Shown here piece after piece: positions 16,637 through 26,118 of a stretch of DNA of 61,038 nucleotides; position 1 is the stretch's first letter; every line of letters begins with the position of its first letter. Under the pieces are notes generated by a model, which searched no databases, was not told the origin of the DNA, and saw only the letters and a list, made by a program, of their open reading frames with translations. A program made the translations under genes and the position numbers. The stretch is from an uncultured Bacilli bacterium. GTDB taxonomy: Bacteria; Bacillota_I; Bacilli_A; RF39; UBA660. The DNA lies in NCBI GenBank assembly GCA_934101865.1, contig CAKOSA010000004.1, positions 1-61,038 on the forward strand, given 5' to 3'.

Positions 16637-17086
16637 ATGTATGAAATTTATGATATTAAGGATGGGGATACGTTAGAGAGTATTGCTTATATGTATGATA
16701 TTACTGTTCAGGATATTAAGGATATTAATGGTGATGTTAGTAATTTTAGGGCTGGTGGTAATATAATTGTACCGAAAAAGAGGAATGCTTACTTTGATAC
16801 TTATCCTATAAAGAAGGGAGATTCTCTTTATGCTATTAGTAAAGAGTATGGTCTTAGTCCTAGTTTATTAGCGGGTCTTAATGGTCTTAATCTTAATGAT
16901 TATATTTATCCTGGGGATAGTATTATGGTTCCTAAGAGTGGTGTTAGTGTATATATTACAGCACAGGGTGATACTGTTGATAGTGTAATAAGGGGTATGA
17001 ATGCTAATAGGGATGTTTTTCTTAAGGAAAATGATAGGATTTATTTGTACCCTGGGCAATTAATTGTGTATAAGGAAGAAAAATGA
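16637..17086 (+). CDS. Triple LysM-domain protein
   Basis: Start set at the ATG after GGGTGAT, giving 149 residues. Three LysM repeats fill the protein: about 4-46 (IKDGDTLESIAYMYDIT), 52-96 (IKKGDSLYAISKEYGLS) and 98-147 (ITAQGDTVDSVIRGM). LysM domains bind N-acetylglucosamine polymers such as peptidoglycan. There is no signal peptide, as in mother-cell spore-coat or spore-envelope LysM proteins such as SafA. A spore role is possible given the sporulation genes nearby, but nothing here proves it. Confidence 0.7.
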   Translation: MYEIYDIKDGDTLESIAYMYDITVQDIKDINGDVSNFRAGGNIIVPKKRNAYFDTYPIKKGDSLYAISKEYGLSPSLLAGLNGLNLNDYIYPGDSIMVPKSGVSVYITAQGDTVDSVIRGMNANRDVFLKENDRIYLYPGQLIVYKEEK

Positions 17087-17110
17087 CTTTTCTTTTCTTT
17101 TTTTTTGCGG

Positions 17111-17116
17111 TATAAT
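17111..17116 (+). promoter_or_regulatory. Possible -10 box before the 17145 gene
   Basis: TATAAT sits 28 bp before the ATG. No good -35 is visible in the T-rich upstream tract, which may instead belong to a terminator of the LysM gene. Confidence 0.3.
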
Positions 17117-17144
17117 AGTGTTATGATAGAGGAGGGATTGTTAT

Positions 17145-18683
17145 ATGATTATTAGGAAGCCTTATGCTTTTTTGATTAAGAATTTTAAGAGGATTCATTT
17201 ACTTATTACATTGGTGCTTGTGTTTCTTATTTTTAGGAGTCATAAGTTATATGCTTTTATTAAGGGTCTTACGCTTGGAACATCTAATAGAAGAAATGGT
17301 ATTAATTTTATTGATTATGGGTTAATATTTGTGATATTAGTTGTTTTAGTGGCGTTTGGACTTATTTATTATTTAATGAGACATAAGAAGAAACCGAAGT
17401 TTATTTATATGGCATCTATAATTGGGTATTTTGCTTTTATAGTAGTTTTGGTACTTGTATTTAATTATTTTGGTGTTATTAAGAGTGAACTTGTAGAACA
17501 GAAAACGGCTAGAATTTTTAGAGATTTATTTAGGTTTTTACTGGTTTTTCAGTATATTATTACTATTTTTATGTTGGTAAGGGGACTTGGGTTTGATATT
17601 AAGAAGTTTGATTTTAAGAAGGATTTAAGGGAACTGGATATTAGTGATGTTGATTCTGAAGAAGTAGAGGTTAATGTTAATGTTAATACTAATGGTATTG
17701 GAAGATTTTTTAGGAAGATTTTCCGAAAACTGGGATATTATTTTCAGGAGAATAGGCTTGTTATTAGTGGTATTATTGTTATTGTTTGTGTTATTATTGG
17801 TATATCTATTTATAAGGGTTTTAAGGGTGGTAAGAGTTATGTGGATATGAATACTTATTTTAATTCTTATGCTTTTACTATGAAAGTTAATGATAGTTAT
17901 ATTACTAATTATGATGAGGATGGTAGTAAGCTTGATAATTATTATGTAGTGGTTAGTTTTAATGTTAAGGGGATTACTAATAATAAGAATAGTATAAGTG
18001 AGACGGCTCTTAAGCTTAAAGTTGGTAATAATATTTATTATCCTGATAAGGGGGATTGTTCTTATTTTGGTGATTTGGGTGGTTGCTATATGAATAGGAC
18101 GATTAGTAATTATGATTATAGGGATTATATTTTGGTATATAAAATTGGGGATAGGGATTTGAAAAAGAAGATGACGTTTATTTATGAATATGGTTATAGT
18201 GAGAAGGATGTATATTCGTTTAATGTTAGGATTAATCCTAAGAATTTGTATAGTAGCAGGGATGTTATTAGTGCTAAGGTTGGAGATGAGGTTAGTTTTG
18301 CTAATACGGCTTTATCTAGTGGTAAGTTTAGGGTTAATAGTTATGAGGGGGGAAAGAGTTTAGAGTATGTGGGTATTGATAGTTCGTGCGCCAAGGCGGG
18401 CTGTGAAAAGGAAGTAGTGAAGAGTATTAGCAGTGATAATTTTATTATGAAACTTGATTATACGAGTGATATTAGTAATATTTTTGGTAGTAGATTGTTT
18501 CTATATTATACGAGAGTTGGTTATTCTATAGATGGTGCTAATAAGAGTACATTCTTAAAGCGTATTAAGGTTAGTAATACGAAGTATATGTTTTTAGAGG
18601 GTCCTAGTGAAATGGAAAATGCTGATAAGATATGGCTTGATTTTAGTATTAGAAATAGTAAAATTAGATATTATTTGAAGTAA
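17145..18683 (+). CDS. Unknown multi-pass membrane protein with large extracellular domain
   Basis: A 512-residue protein not recognised. It has four or five membrane helices in the N-terminal 225 residues (near 18-35, 58-78, 87-108, 128-146 and 203-222). The C-terminal part, about 290 residues, is beta-rich with the Cys pairs C-S-Y-F-G-D-L-G-G-C and C-A-K-A-G-C. The outer part resembles DUF4352-like immunoglobulin folds only loosely. The SD GGAGGGA precedes the ATG. It is the last protein gene before the tRNA pair; there are no co-transcribed partners. Confidence 0.6.
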   Translation: MIIRKPYAFLIKNFKRIHLLITLVLVFLIFRSHKLYAFIKGLTLGTSNRRNGINFIDYGLIFVILVVLVAFGLIYYLMRHKKKPKFIYMASIIGYFAFIVVLVLVFNYFGVIKSELVEQKTARIFRDLFRFLLVFQYIITIFMLVRGLGFDIKKFDFKKDLRELDISDVDSEEVEVNVNVNTNGIGRFFRKIFRKLGYYFQENRLVISGIIVIVCVIIGISIYKGFKGGKSYVDMNTYFNSYAFTMKVNDSYITNYDEDGSKLDNYYVVVSFNVKGITNNKNSISETALKLKVGNNIYYPDKGDCSYFGDLGGCYMNRTISNYDYRDYILVYKIGDRDLKKKMTFIYEYGYSEKDVYSFNVRINPKNLYSSRDVISAKVGDEVSFANTALSSGKFRVNSYEGGKSLEYVGIDSSCAKAGCEKEVVKSISSDNFIMKLDYTSDISNIFGSRLFLYYTRVGYSIDGANKSTFLKRIKVSNTKYMFLEGPSEMENADKIWLDFSIRNSKIRYYLK

Positions 18684-18740
18684 AAATGGTAAAAATTTAT
18701 AATAATTGAGACATTTTATTAACTTTTCACATAAAATGTA

Positions 18741-18769
18741 TTGAAAAAGTTAATAAAATCTGCTATAAT
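18741..18769 (+). promoter_or_regulatory. Sigma-A promoter for the tRNA pair
   Basis: TTGAAA and TATAAT with 17-bp spacing, ending 21 bp before tRNA-Cys. Confidence 0.8.
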
Positions 18770-18790
18770 ACAGATACATTGATGAATTTT

Positions 18791-18864
18791 GGACTCATAG
18801 CCAAGTGGTAAGGCATGGGACTGCAACTCCCTGATCGTTGGTTCAAATCCGACTGGGTCCTCCA
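18791..18864 (+). tRNA. tRNA-Cys (GCA)
   Basis: A 74-nt cloverleaf. The acceptor GGACTCA pairs with TGGGTCC. The anticodon loop CTGCAAC gives GCA, the T-loop is GTTCAAATC, and CCA is encoded. It shares the promoter at 18741 and a downstream terminator with tRNA-Met. Confidence 0.95.
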
Positions 18865-18882
18865 ATTTATCTTTTGTATTAT

Positions 18883-18959
18883 GGCGAGATAACTCAGTTG
18901 GCTAGAGTACACGGTTCATACCCGTGCTGTCGTGGGTTCGAATCCCTCTCTCGCTACCA
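18883..18959 (+). tRNA. tRNA-Met (CAT), elongator type
   Basis: A 77-nt cloverleaf. The acceptor is GGCGAGA with TCTCGCT (G-U closing), the anticodon loop is TTCATAC, the T-loop is GTTCGAATC, and CCA is encoded. The anticodon stem CACGG/CCGTG lacks the three G-C pairs of initiators and resembles Bacillus elongator tRNA-Met. A lysidine-modified Ile-2 tRNA cannot be fully excluded. Confidence 0.93.
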
Positions 18960-18987
18960 AATTTGAATTTATTTATTTATATATGTG

Positions 18988-19010
18988 AAAGAGATTGGTT
19001 CAATCTCTTT
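18988..19010 (+). terminator. Terminator of the tRNA operon
   Basis: AAAGAGATTG pairs perfectly with CAATCTCTTT across GTT. Confidence 0.8.
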
Positions 19011-19055
19011 ATTACTAACTAAAAATTTTAATATTTAAAGAAAGGATGGATTTAT

Positions 19056-19247
19056 ATGGGTTATGGTTTAAATGATTTAGAGAATGCTCTTGAAAATCAA
19101 GACATTGTTAGTGCTAATTTTATAGTTGATGAAATTTGCAAAACAGGAAATAAAGAATTAATAAAAGTAGCAAAAGAAAAGCTTATTTATTTTTATGCTT
19201 ATGCTGATATGTATAAACAAAAAAAACCTGTGACATCTCATAGGTAA
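19056..19247 (+). CDS. Hypothetical small soluble protein
   Basis: A 63-residue protein, mostly helical, with a good SD (AGAAAGGA) and its own terminator. It reads like a tandem-helix fold, with LENALENQDIVSANFIVDEI and following residues. No family is recognised and there are no functional partners in the same transcript. Confidence 0.6.
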   Translation: MGYGLNDLENALENQDIVSANFIVDEICKTGNKELIKVAKEKLIYFYAYADMYKQKKPVTSHR

Positions 19248-19250
19248 TGA

Positions 19251-19283
19251 AAAAATATAGGATAGTTTGAATCCTATATTTTT
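19251..19283 (+). terminator. Terminator after the 63-aa gene
   Basis: AAAAATATAGGAT (19251-19263) pairs perfectly with ATCCTATATTTTT (19271-19283). Confidence 0.85.
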
Positions 19284-19293
19284 CTTTTGGGCT

Positions 19294-19321
19294 AAAAGTA
19301 ATATTATATTAGATTACTTTT
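19294..19321 (-). terminator. Terminator overlapping the end of the 49-aa minus gene
   Basis: AAAAGTAAT (19294-19302) pairs with ATTACTTTT (19313-19321). The minus-strand stop lies in the loop. Confidence 0.6.
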
Positions 19322-19453
19322 GCTATCTTGATTCATATTGTTGTTACTGTTTTCGCGTTCATTTTGATTAGTGCTATGGCATTTATCTTTGTTAGAACGG
19401 TTACTTTTGTTTTTGTTTGAATCAAAACTATTTTGAGATTTGTTCTTTCCCAT
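19304..19453 (-). CDS. Small Asn/Ser/Lys-rich hydrophilic protein
   Basis: A 49-residue frame beginning MGKNKSQNSFDSNKNK, extremely hydrophilic (about a third Asn) with one Cys. The start is the second of two nearby ATGs, with GGGTGAT positioned 6 nt upstream and a terminator overlapping the stop. These signals argue for a real gene despite its size. The composition recalls minor spore proteins, but I see no specific match and leave the function open. Confidence 0.5.
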   Translation of the reverse strand: MGKNKSQNSFDSNKNKSNRSNKDKCHSTNQNERENSNNNMNQDSKSNLI

Positions 19454-19572
19454 TTTCATCACCCACTATTAATATGGTTTATTATTTATTTTTTATGTAA
19501 AAAAATTTAAAAAATGGTTTAATTAATTCTTTTTTTTTGGTACAATATATTAGTAAAGTGAAGTGATTATTT

Positions 19573-22500
19573 ATGAACGAAAATTTTAAAATTTTATTAA
19601 GTAATATTGGGATAGAAAGTGAAGAATTAGAGGGAGCAGGAATCGATAAGGTTGTTGTTCTTGATAGTAAAGATTGGGAATTTGTTATTAATACAAAATC
19701 TAATTTATCCTTAGATATTTTTAATCTTTTAAGAGATAAACTTAATAGTTATTTTACGGGTGTTCAGAATATTAGTGTTAGTATTAATCCCGAAAGTATT
19801 GATTATAAAAAGTTTAGGGATTATTTTGATGTTTATTTTAATGAGATTATTTCTTCTAATAGTAGATATGAAATTTTTAGGGATAGAAATTTTAATAGAA
19901 GTGGAGACGATATTAGCATTCCTATTTATAATAGGGTAGAATATGGTCTTATGAAAGATATTATTGGAGAGTTAAAACCTAAACTAGATAGAGCTGGGTA
20001 TGGTAATATTAATATGGGAATGGATATTGAGAAGGATGAAAATGTTAATGAAGAGATAAATAGGGATATGGAAGTGGGCGAGACTAATTATGTGTACAAG
20101 GAACCTAAGAGGGATTATAGAGAATACAGAACTCATAAAGGCCCACGTAGTGAAGAAATTACATTAATAAAAGATATTCGTAGTGAAATGGACAACATTA
20201 ATATTAAGGCCGAGGTGTTCGGGGTGGAATTTTTCGAGTCGAAGAGTGGGTTTAAGATTGTTACGCTCAAAGTGACGGATTATAGCGATAGTATGTATTT
20301 GAAGCTTTTCACCAAGGATGATGAGGAGTACGATGCGATTAAGAAGCTTATTAAAGTGGGGAAATGTTTTGTATTTTATGGTCGGGCAGTTATGGATAAA
20401 TATGCGAATGAGATTGCTTTTAATTCTAGGCTCAAGGATGTTACGGAGTGCGAGGGATTTCCGAAGGATAGCATTGTTGATGATGCCGAGGTTAAGAGGG
20501 TTGAACTTCACGCTCATACGATGATGAGCCAGATGGATGGTATTACGAGGGTGGATCTTAATAAGCATACTTGCGAACTTGTATCTAAGTGTATTGAAAT
20601 GGGTTACAGGGGAGTTGCTATTACTGACCATAATGGTTGTCAGGCTTTCCCAATTGCTTATGGTATTATATCTAGTTATAATAAGAAGATAGAGGATCTG
20701 AGTAAGCATTTTAAGGGGCTTTATGGAACGGAGCTTACCTTGGTTGATGATGAGGTTTATATTGTTGTCAGGCCGGATGATAGGGATCTTATGAGTAGCA
20801 CTTATGTTGTATTTGATACGGAAACAACGGGGTTTAATGCCGCGGGAGCAGACCAAATGATTGAAATTGGTGCGGTTAAGATTAAGGATGGGATGATTAT
20901 TGATAAGTTTGATGAGCTTATTGATCCGAAGAGACCTATTCCGGAGAAGATTACGGAACTTACTTGTATTACGGACGATATGGTTTGTGGTAAGGATGAT
21001 GAAGAGACGGTTACGAGGCGGTTTTTGGAGTGGACAGGCGATGCTCCAATGGTGGCTCACAATGCGAAGTTTGATATTTCCTTTCTTGAAAGTGCAATGA
21101 GGAAATATGGGTTGGGTGAGTTTACGAATACGGTTATTGATACGTTAGAGTTATCGAGAGTTTTGGATCAGGGTTACAGCAGGCACGGGTTGTCGGCTCT
21201 TGTTAAGAGGTACAATGTTCCTTGGGAAGAGGATGCTCACCACAGGGCTGATTATGATGCTGAGGGTACGGCTCTTGTATTTCATAAGATGTTAGAGAAG
21301 TTGTCGATGCAGAATTATGAGACTATTAATGATTTGGATAAGCTTATTAGTAAGGACGAGATTTATAAGTTTGGTAGGACATTTCATTTTAATGCTATTG
21401 CTCTTAATAAGATTGGGCTTAAGAATTTGTTTAAGATTATATCACTTGCTAATACTACTTATTTGTATAAGACACCGCGTATTCTTAGGAGTAAACTTAA
21501 TGAACTTCGTGAGGGGCTTATTATTGGTAGTGGTTGTTATGAGAGTGAAGTTTTTAGAGAAGCGAGGAGCAAGAGTGGAGAAGAGCTTAATAATATTATT
21601 GGTTTTTATGATTATGTAGAAGTACAGCCAATAGAGGTTTATGATCATCTTTTGCAGACTAGTGATTTTAAGAGTAAAATGGAAATTGAGGAGCATATTA
21701 AGAAGATAGTGGAAGCAACTAAGAATGCGGGTAAGATTATGGTAGCTACTGGTGACGTGCATCATTTTTCGAGGGAGGATAAGATATACAGAGAGATTAT
21801 TGTAAATCAAAAAATCCCCGGAGGGGGAAGACATCCGCTTGCTAAAAGGAGTATTACGAATATTCCATCGCAACATTTTAGGACTACGCAGGAGATGCTG
21901 GATGATTTTGCGTTTTTAGGCAAGGACGAGGCGTACGAGATTGTGGTTACGAATACGAACCGAATTTTGGATATGGTGGAAGAGATTGAGGTTATTATTG
22001 ATACGGGGGGGATTCCGTTTAGTCCGAGGGTTAAGAGTGATGACGGGAAGAGTTATTTGGATTGTCCGCGAGTGGTTACGGATTTGGTATTTTCAAGAGC
22101 TAGTGAGTGGTATGGAGAGGATATTCCTCATAATATAGAGGAAAGGATTTCGACGGAGCTTTATGGTAGTATTTTATATAGGGCAGTAGAGAAAATGGTT
22201 AAAGAGAATAATGTTGGTAAGAGTGAGGGCGAGATTACGGAGATTATTTTTAGTGAACTTCATAGGTATTTGGTAGCGGGATTTGATAGTGTCAAGGAGG
22301 TTGTAAAGGGGTTTGTAAAGAAGCATTGGAGTGAAGAGGACGGAGAACTTACAGAAGTGGCTTTGGATAAAAGGGTTAAGAAGGAGCTTGGTGGTGTTAT
22401 TGGAGGGGGATTTGATCCGATTTACTTGATTGCTCAGAGGCTTGTTAAGCATTCTAATGATGATGGGTATTTGGTTGGGTCTCGTGGTAGTGTTGGGAGT

Positions 22501-24180
22501 AGTTTTGTTGCTACTTTGATGGGAATTACGGAGGTTAATCCGCTACCGGCTCATTATAGGTGTTTGAAGTGTAAGCATAGTATTTTTAGGGATGATGATG
22601 GTAATGAACTTGGTGCTACTTATAGTAGTGGGTTTGATTTGCCGGATTTGAAGTGTCCTAAATGTGGGGAACTTATGTATAAGGATGGGCAGGATATGCC
22701 GTTTGCTACATTTCTTGGGTTTAATGCGGACAAGGTGCCGGATATTGACCTTAACTTTTCGGATTTGAACCAAGCATCGGCTCACGAGTATACGAAAGTG
22801 CTTTTTGGGGTTGATAATGTTTATAGGGCTGGTACGATTGGTACGGTGGCTGAAAAAACGGCGTTTGGCTTTGTTCGGGGATATTTTGAGGACAAGGGGA
22901 TTATGAATAAGAGTATGGCGGAGGTTGAGAGGTTAGCGATGGGATGTACGGGGGTGAAGAGGACGACGGGACAACACCCTGGGGGTATTGTTGTTGTTCC
23001 TGATTATATGGATGTTGCTGATTTTACGCCATATCAGTTTCCGGCTGAGGATGCTACGAGTGCTTGGAGGACGACACATTTTGATTATCACGCGATTGAT
23101 CAGGATTTGTTAAAGCTTGATATTTTGGGACATTCGGATCCGACCCAGCTTAGGCTTATTCAGGAATTGTCGGGAACGGATATTTTAAAGGTACCGCTTG
23201 ATGATAAGGAAACGATGAGTATTTTTACGTCTACTAAGGCTCTTGGTGTGACTAATGAAGAGATTATGTGTGAGACGGGAACGCTTGGTATTCCGGAGTT
23301 TGGAACACCGTTTACGATTAGTTTGGTTTATGATACTAAGCCGACGACGTTTGCGGAACTTATTAAGATTTCAGGGCTTTCGCACGGTACTGATGTTTGG
23401 CTTGGTAATGCACAGGATTTGATTAAAAATAATGTGGTTCCGTTTAAGGAAGTTATTGGGTGTCGTGATGATATAATGGTTTATCTTATGTATCACGGGG
23501 TGGAACCTATCAAGGCTTTCAAGATTATGGAGTTTGTTCGTAAGGGAAAGGCTAGTAAGGATCCGGATACGTGGGCTAAGCATAAGGAAACGATGGAGAA
23601 GGCGGACATTCCGGAGTGGTTTATTAATAGTTGTTTTAAGATTAAGTATATGTTCCCGAAGGCTCACGCAGCTGCTTACGTTATTAGTGCTTTTAGGATT
23701 GCTTGGTACAAAGTGCATATGCCGGTATATTTTTATGCTAGTTGGTATAGTACGAAAGCGACGGATTTTGATATTGATGCTATGATTGGGGGGTATGATG
23801 CGATTAGGGATGTTCTTAGTGATATTGAGAGTAAGGGATATGATGCTACTAACAAGGAAAATGGTGCTAAGGAATGTTTAAAGGTTGCTTTGGAGATGGC
23901 AGCGAGGGGGATTAGGATTAAGCCTTATAATTTGTATGAGTGTAAGGCTATGGTGTTTGATGTTGAAGATGATAAGACTATTATTCCTCCGTTTAGGGCA
24001 ATTGATGGTCTTGGGGATGTTGTTGCTAATAATATTGAGACGGAAGCTAAGAGGGCACCTTTTATTAGTATTGAGGATTTTCAAAAGAGATGCAAGGTTT
24101 CTACTACTTTGATTGATAAGATGAGAAGTATGGGAATATTTGAGGGAATGAGTGAAACTAGCCAGCTTTCTTTGTTCTAG
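19573..24180 (+). CDS. polC: PolC-type DNA polymerase III alpha subunit
   Basis: A 1535-residue replicative polymerase of low-GC Gram-positives. In order it has: an N-terminal region; an OB fold (about 210-290); a PHP domain starting at ELHAHTMMSQMDG (H313); and an inserted DnaQ-like 3'-5' exonuclease with D415-T-E417. The PHP remainder follows, then a four-Cys zinc motif (C997, C1000, C1028, C1031). The palm has GSRGSVGSS and the catalytic P-D1057-I-D1059. The last residues, SQLSLF, are a beta-clamp-binding motif. Slightly longer than Bacillus PolC. The first 600 bases are more AT-rich than the rest. Confidence 0.97.
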   Translation: MNENFKILLSNIGIESEELEGAGIDKVVVLDSKDWEFVINTKSNLSLDIFNLLRDKLNSYFTGVQNISVSINPESIDYKKFRDYFDVYFNEIISSNSRYEIFRDRNFNRSGDDISIPIYNRVEYGLMKDIIGELKPKLDRAGYGNINMGMDIEKDENVNEEINRDMEVGETNYVYKEPKRDYREYRTHKGPRSEEITLIKDIRSEMDNINIKAEVFGVEFFESKSGFKIVTLKVTDYSDSMYLKLFTKDDEEYDAIKKLIKVGKCFVFYGRAVMDKYANEIAFNSRLKDVTECEGFPKDSIVDDAEVKRVELHAHTMMSQMDGITRVDLNKHTCELVSKCIEMGYRGVAITDHNGCQAFPIAYGIISSYNKKIEDLSKHFKGLYGTELTLVDDEVYIVVRPDDRDLMSSTYVVFDTETTGFNAAGADQMIEIGAVKIKDGMIIDKFDELIDPKRPIPEKITELTCITDDMVCGKDDEETVTRRFLEWTGDAPMVAHNAKFDISFLESAMRKYGLGEFTNTVIDTLELSRVLDQGYSRHGLSALVKRYNVPWEEDAHHRADYDAEGTALVFHKMLEKLSMQNYETINDLDKLISKDEIYKFGRTFHFNAIALNKIGLKNLFKIISLANTTYLYKTPRILRSKLNELREGLIIGSGCYESEVFREARSKSGEELNNIIGFYDYVEVQPIEVYDHLLQTSDFKSKMEIEEHIKKIVEATKNAGKIMVATGDVHHFSREDKIYREIIVNQKIPGGGRHPLAKRSITNIPSQHFRTTQEMLDDFAFLGKDEAYEIVVTNTNRILDMVEEIEVIIDTGGIPFSPRVKSDDGKSYLDCPRVVTDLVFSRASEWYGEDIPHNIEERISTELYGSILYRAVEKMVKENNVGKSEGEITEIIFSELHRYLVAGFDSVKEVVKGFVKKHWSEEDGELTEVALDKRVKKELGGVIGGGFDPIYLIAQRLVKHSNDDGYLVGSRGSVGSSFVATLMGITEVNPLPAHYRCLKCKHSIFRDDDGNELGATYSSGFDLPDLKCPKCGELMYKDGQDMPFATFLGFNADKVPDIDLNFSDLNQASAHEYTKVLFGVDNVYRAGTIGTVAEKTAFGFVRGYFEDKGIMNKSMAEVERLAMGCTGVKRTTGQHPGGIVVVPDYMDVADFTPYQFPAEDATSAWRTTHFDYHAIDQDLLKLDILGHSDPTQLRLIQELSGTDILKVPLDDKETMSIFTSTKALGVTNEEIMCETGTLGIPEFGTPFTISLVYDTKPTTFAELIKISGLSHGTDVWLGNAQDLIKNNVVPFKEVIGCRDDIMVYLMYHGVEPIKAFKIMEFVRKGKASKDPDTWAKHKETMEKADIPEWFINSCFKIKYMFPKAHAAAYVISAFRIAWYKVHMPVYFYASWYSTKATDFDIDAMIGGYDAIRDVLSDIESKGYDATNKENGAKECLKVALEMAARGIRIKPYNLYECKAMVFDVEDDKTIIPPFRAIDGLGDVVANNIETEAKRAPFISIEDFQKRCKVSTTLIDKMRSMGIFEGMSETSQLSLF

Positions 24181-24215
24181 GGTTTGTGATTTTTAATGGG
24201 TCCGATAGGGCAGGA

Positions 24216-24308
24216 AATTTTACAGTTTTTGAGAAATTGTTAGGTGTATTGTGCAGTTTTTGAAAAATGGGAATATTTATGGTGCAGAAATGGGAAAACT
24301 GTAAAATT
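24216..24308. repeat. 14-bp inverted repeat enclosing CAGTTTTTGA-type units
   Basis: AATTTTACAGTTTT (24216-24229) is the perfect inverse of AAAACTGTAAAATT (24295-24308). The 65-nt interior contains GTGCAGTTTTTGAAAAATGG and GGTGCAGAAATGGGAAAACT, closely resembling the element at 15377-15427. It lies in the 24181-24408 gap after polC, which otherwise holds the leader of the YjcZ-like gene. Confidence 0.6.
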
Positions 24309-24408
24309 GTTGAAGAGGGAATGGGTAATTTTATCCATTTCTTTTTGTGTTTTAGTAATGTTTATATGTAACGGGCTTTCATATAATATTTTGAAAGGAG
24401 GCATTAGT

Positions 24409-24576
24409 ATGTATGGATATGGATATCCTTATGGGGGATATGGATATGGTGCAGGTAGTGGTTTTTGGATAATTATTGTAGTTCTTATTATATTCTTTGT
24501 TTTGTTCTGGGGTACTGGTAACAATAATGGTGGATGCTGTCCTCATAATTCTTGTAATGGATGTTGCCCTAAATAG
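24409..24576 (+). CDS. YjcZ-like small Gly/Tyr-rich membrane protein
   Basis: Start set at the ATG after GAAAGGAGG, giving 55 residues. MYGYGYPYGGYGYG leads into one hydrophobic helix (about 20-37). A Cys-rich tail GGCCPHNSCNGCCPK follows. The YG-rich head plus single helix is typical of YjcZ-family sporulation-associated peptides, although the Cys tail is unusual. The upstream CATATAATA resembles a sigma-K -10 (CATAnnnTA), which would fit, but no -35 is clear. Confidence 0.55.
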   Translation: MYGYGYPYGGYGYGAGSGFWIIIVVLIIFFVLFWGTGNNNGGCCPHNSCNGCCPK

Positions 24577-24634
24577 TTTTGTTTTGTGATGACGAGAAAA
24601 GATATGTGAATTTGGAAAAATTTATATAGAAAAG

Positions 24635-24662
24635 ACCCTATTCTTGTTTATGGAATAGGGGT
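24635..24662. terminator. Bidirectional terminator between YjcZ-like and deacetylase genes
   Basis: ACCCTATTC (24635-24643) pairs with GAATAGGGG(T) (24653-24662), with A-rich and T-rich flanks. It serves both convergent genes. Confidence 0.8.
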
Positions 24663-24667
24663 TATTT

Positions 24668-25999
24668 TTAGTTTAATAAACTGGCAAAGGTATTTATATT
24701 GTAGTCTCTCATTACGTATATTCTTTTTAGGTTGTATGTATTTAGGTAGTTTGGATTTTCCATTCCGCTATCTGTACTTAGTCCGTATTTGTAGTATTTA
24801 CTAACTATATTTAGTACACGACTATCATAACTTCCTACGGGATAGGCTATTACATTTATGGGACTTCCTAATAGGTTTTCTAGGTCTTGTTTGCTTTGAC
24901 TTACTTCGTATTCAATGTCTTCATTTGATAGGGTTGCTAATTGTCTATGGGTTACAGTATGAGAACCTATTTCGAAGTTAGGGGAGTTATGGATTTCTTT
25001 TATCATATTGTTATCCATATAAACATCTCCACCAATCCAGCCACTAATTATGTAGGAATTTCCTTTTAAATTATATTTTTGGAGTATTGGCCAAGCATTG
25101 GTATAGATATCTTTGTATCCGTCGTCAAAGGTTATTATTACTGGTTTTTCGTAGTTATTTGCTGATGCTATTTCACTAGCAAATAGGGTAGTGTAGCCAT
25201 TATCTTTTAGGTATTTCATTTGTTTTTCAAATTCTGCTACTTTTACAAATAGGCTGGTTATGCCCCAAGGGTTGTCTAATACTCCGTGGTAACATAGTAT
25301 TGGAACGAGGCCTTTTGTTCCGCTATATACAGGTGTTTTTATAACTTCAATTTGTGTTTTTAGATTTAGGTTGTATTTAGTACTGAAATTATCTAGTATA
25401 TTTTTAGTGTCATTGTTTTTTGCTATGTATATATTATCTGATAGGGTGTATTCTTCTTTTTTTTCTTTTAGGTTGGTTATGTCATTTAATATGTCGTTTA
25501 AATTATTTATGTAGTCTGTTCGTTTTTGGTTTTCCGTTTCAATATTTTTTATAGTATTATTTTGATTATATATTTCTAGTGCGGTTTTTTTGTCTAGATT
25601 TTTGGGAATTAGATTTATGAATTCTTCTTCATTTATAGGAACTATGTTGGTATATTTATCTATTTCCACGGCTATATTTTGAGATATATTTTCTATATCA
25701 TCTTTGAAATTTTTATCTTTTAGTAGATTTATTTTAAATGTTTCAATATTTATTTTATTATTATCTTCTTGATATGTTATTATGTTGTTTAGGTATTCTA
25801 AGTCTTTTTCCTCAGTATTGTTGTTTGTAATTTGGTTTGTTCTGAAAAAGTTGTATCTTTCCTTAGTGTTATTTATTGTGATTTGCTTCTGTTTTTCTTC
25901 TTCTTTTCTTTGATGAGTTTGATATAAGTACAGTGATGTTAGAACTACGAGTAAAGTTACGATGATGATACCCCCGATTATTAAAAGTTTTTTCTTCAT
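24668..25999 (-). CDS. Membrane-anchored polysaccharide deacetylase
   Basis: A 443-residue protein with an N-terminal anchor (about 5-27) and a long helical, Asn/Lys/Glu-rich stalk to about 215. The C-terminal NodB-fold carbohydrate esterase 4 domain has the motif-1 pair D292-D293 in ITFDDGYKD, H347/H351 in SHTVTH as zinc ligands, and the AYPVGSYD arm. The enzyme probably removes acetyl groups from cell-wall glycans on the outer surface. It is transcribed alone from a promoter near 26050. Confidence 0.88.
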   Translation of the reverse strand: MKKKLLIIGGIIIVTLLVVLTSLYLYQTHQRKEEEKQKQITINNTKERYNFFRTNQITNNNTEEKDLEYLNNIITYQEDNNKINIETFKINLLKDKNFKDDIENISQNIAVEIDKYTNIVPINEEEFINLIPKNLDKKTALEIYNQNNTIKNIETENQKRTDYINNLNDILNDITNLKEKKEEYTLSDNIYIAKNNDTKNILDNFSTKYNLNLKTQIEVIKTPVYSGTKGLVPILCYHGVLDNPWGITSLFVKVAEFEKQMKYLKDNGYTTLFASEIASANNYEKPVIITFDDGYKDIYTNAWPILQKYNLKGNSYIISGWIGGDVYMDNNMIKEIHNSPNFEIGSHTVTHRQLATLSNEDIEYEVSQSKQDLENLLGSPINVIAYPVGSYDSRVLNIVSKYYKYGLSTDSGMENPNYLNTYNLKRIYVMRDYNINTFASLLN

Positions 26000-26032
26000 T
26001 TTTATTCTTCCTCTTCTTATTATCTTAATGTT

Positions 26033-26062
26033 ATAATATCATAATTTGATATATTTTGCAAA
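26033..26062 (-). promoter_or_regulatory. Probable promoter of the deacetylase gene
   Basis: On the minus strand, TTGCAA and TATTAT with about 18-bp spacing, 34 bp upstream of the ATG. The SD is AAGAGGAAG. Confidence 0.45.
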
Positions 26063-26063
26063 T

Positions 26064-26109
26064 AGAAAAAAATCATAATAATTGTATATAAAAACTATTA
26101 TTATGATTT
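26064..26109 (-). terminator. Terminator of the SUFU-domain gene
   Basis: AAATCATAATAAT (26070-26082) pairs perfectly with ATTATTATGATTT (26097-26109). On the minus strand it runs into seven T. Confidence 0.8.
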
Positions 26110-26118
26110 AAATAAGAA

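Noticed and set aside
20164..21060. Long open frame on the minus strand inside polC
   Set aside because: It is a shadow of the strongly coding polC frame, with no SD and no recognisable protein pattern.
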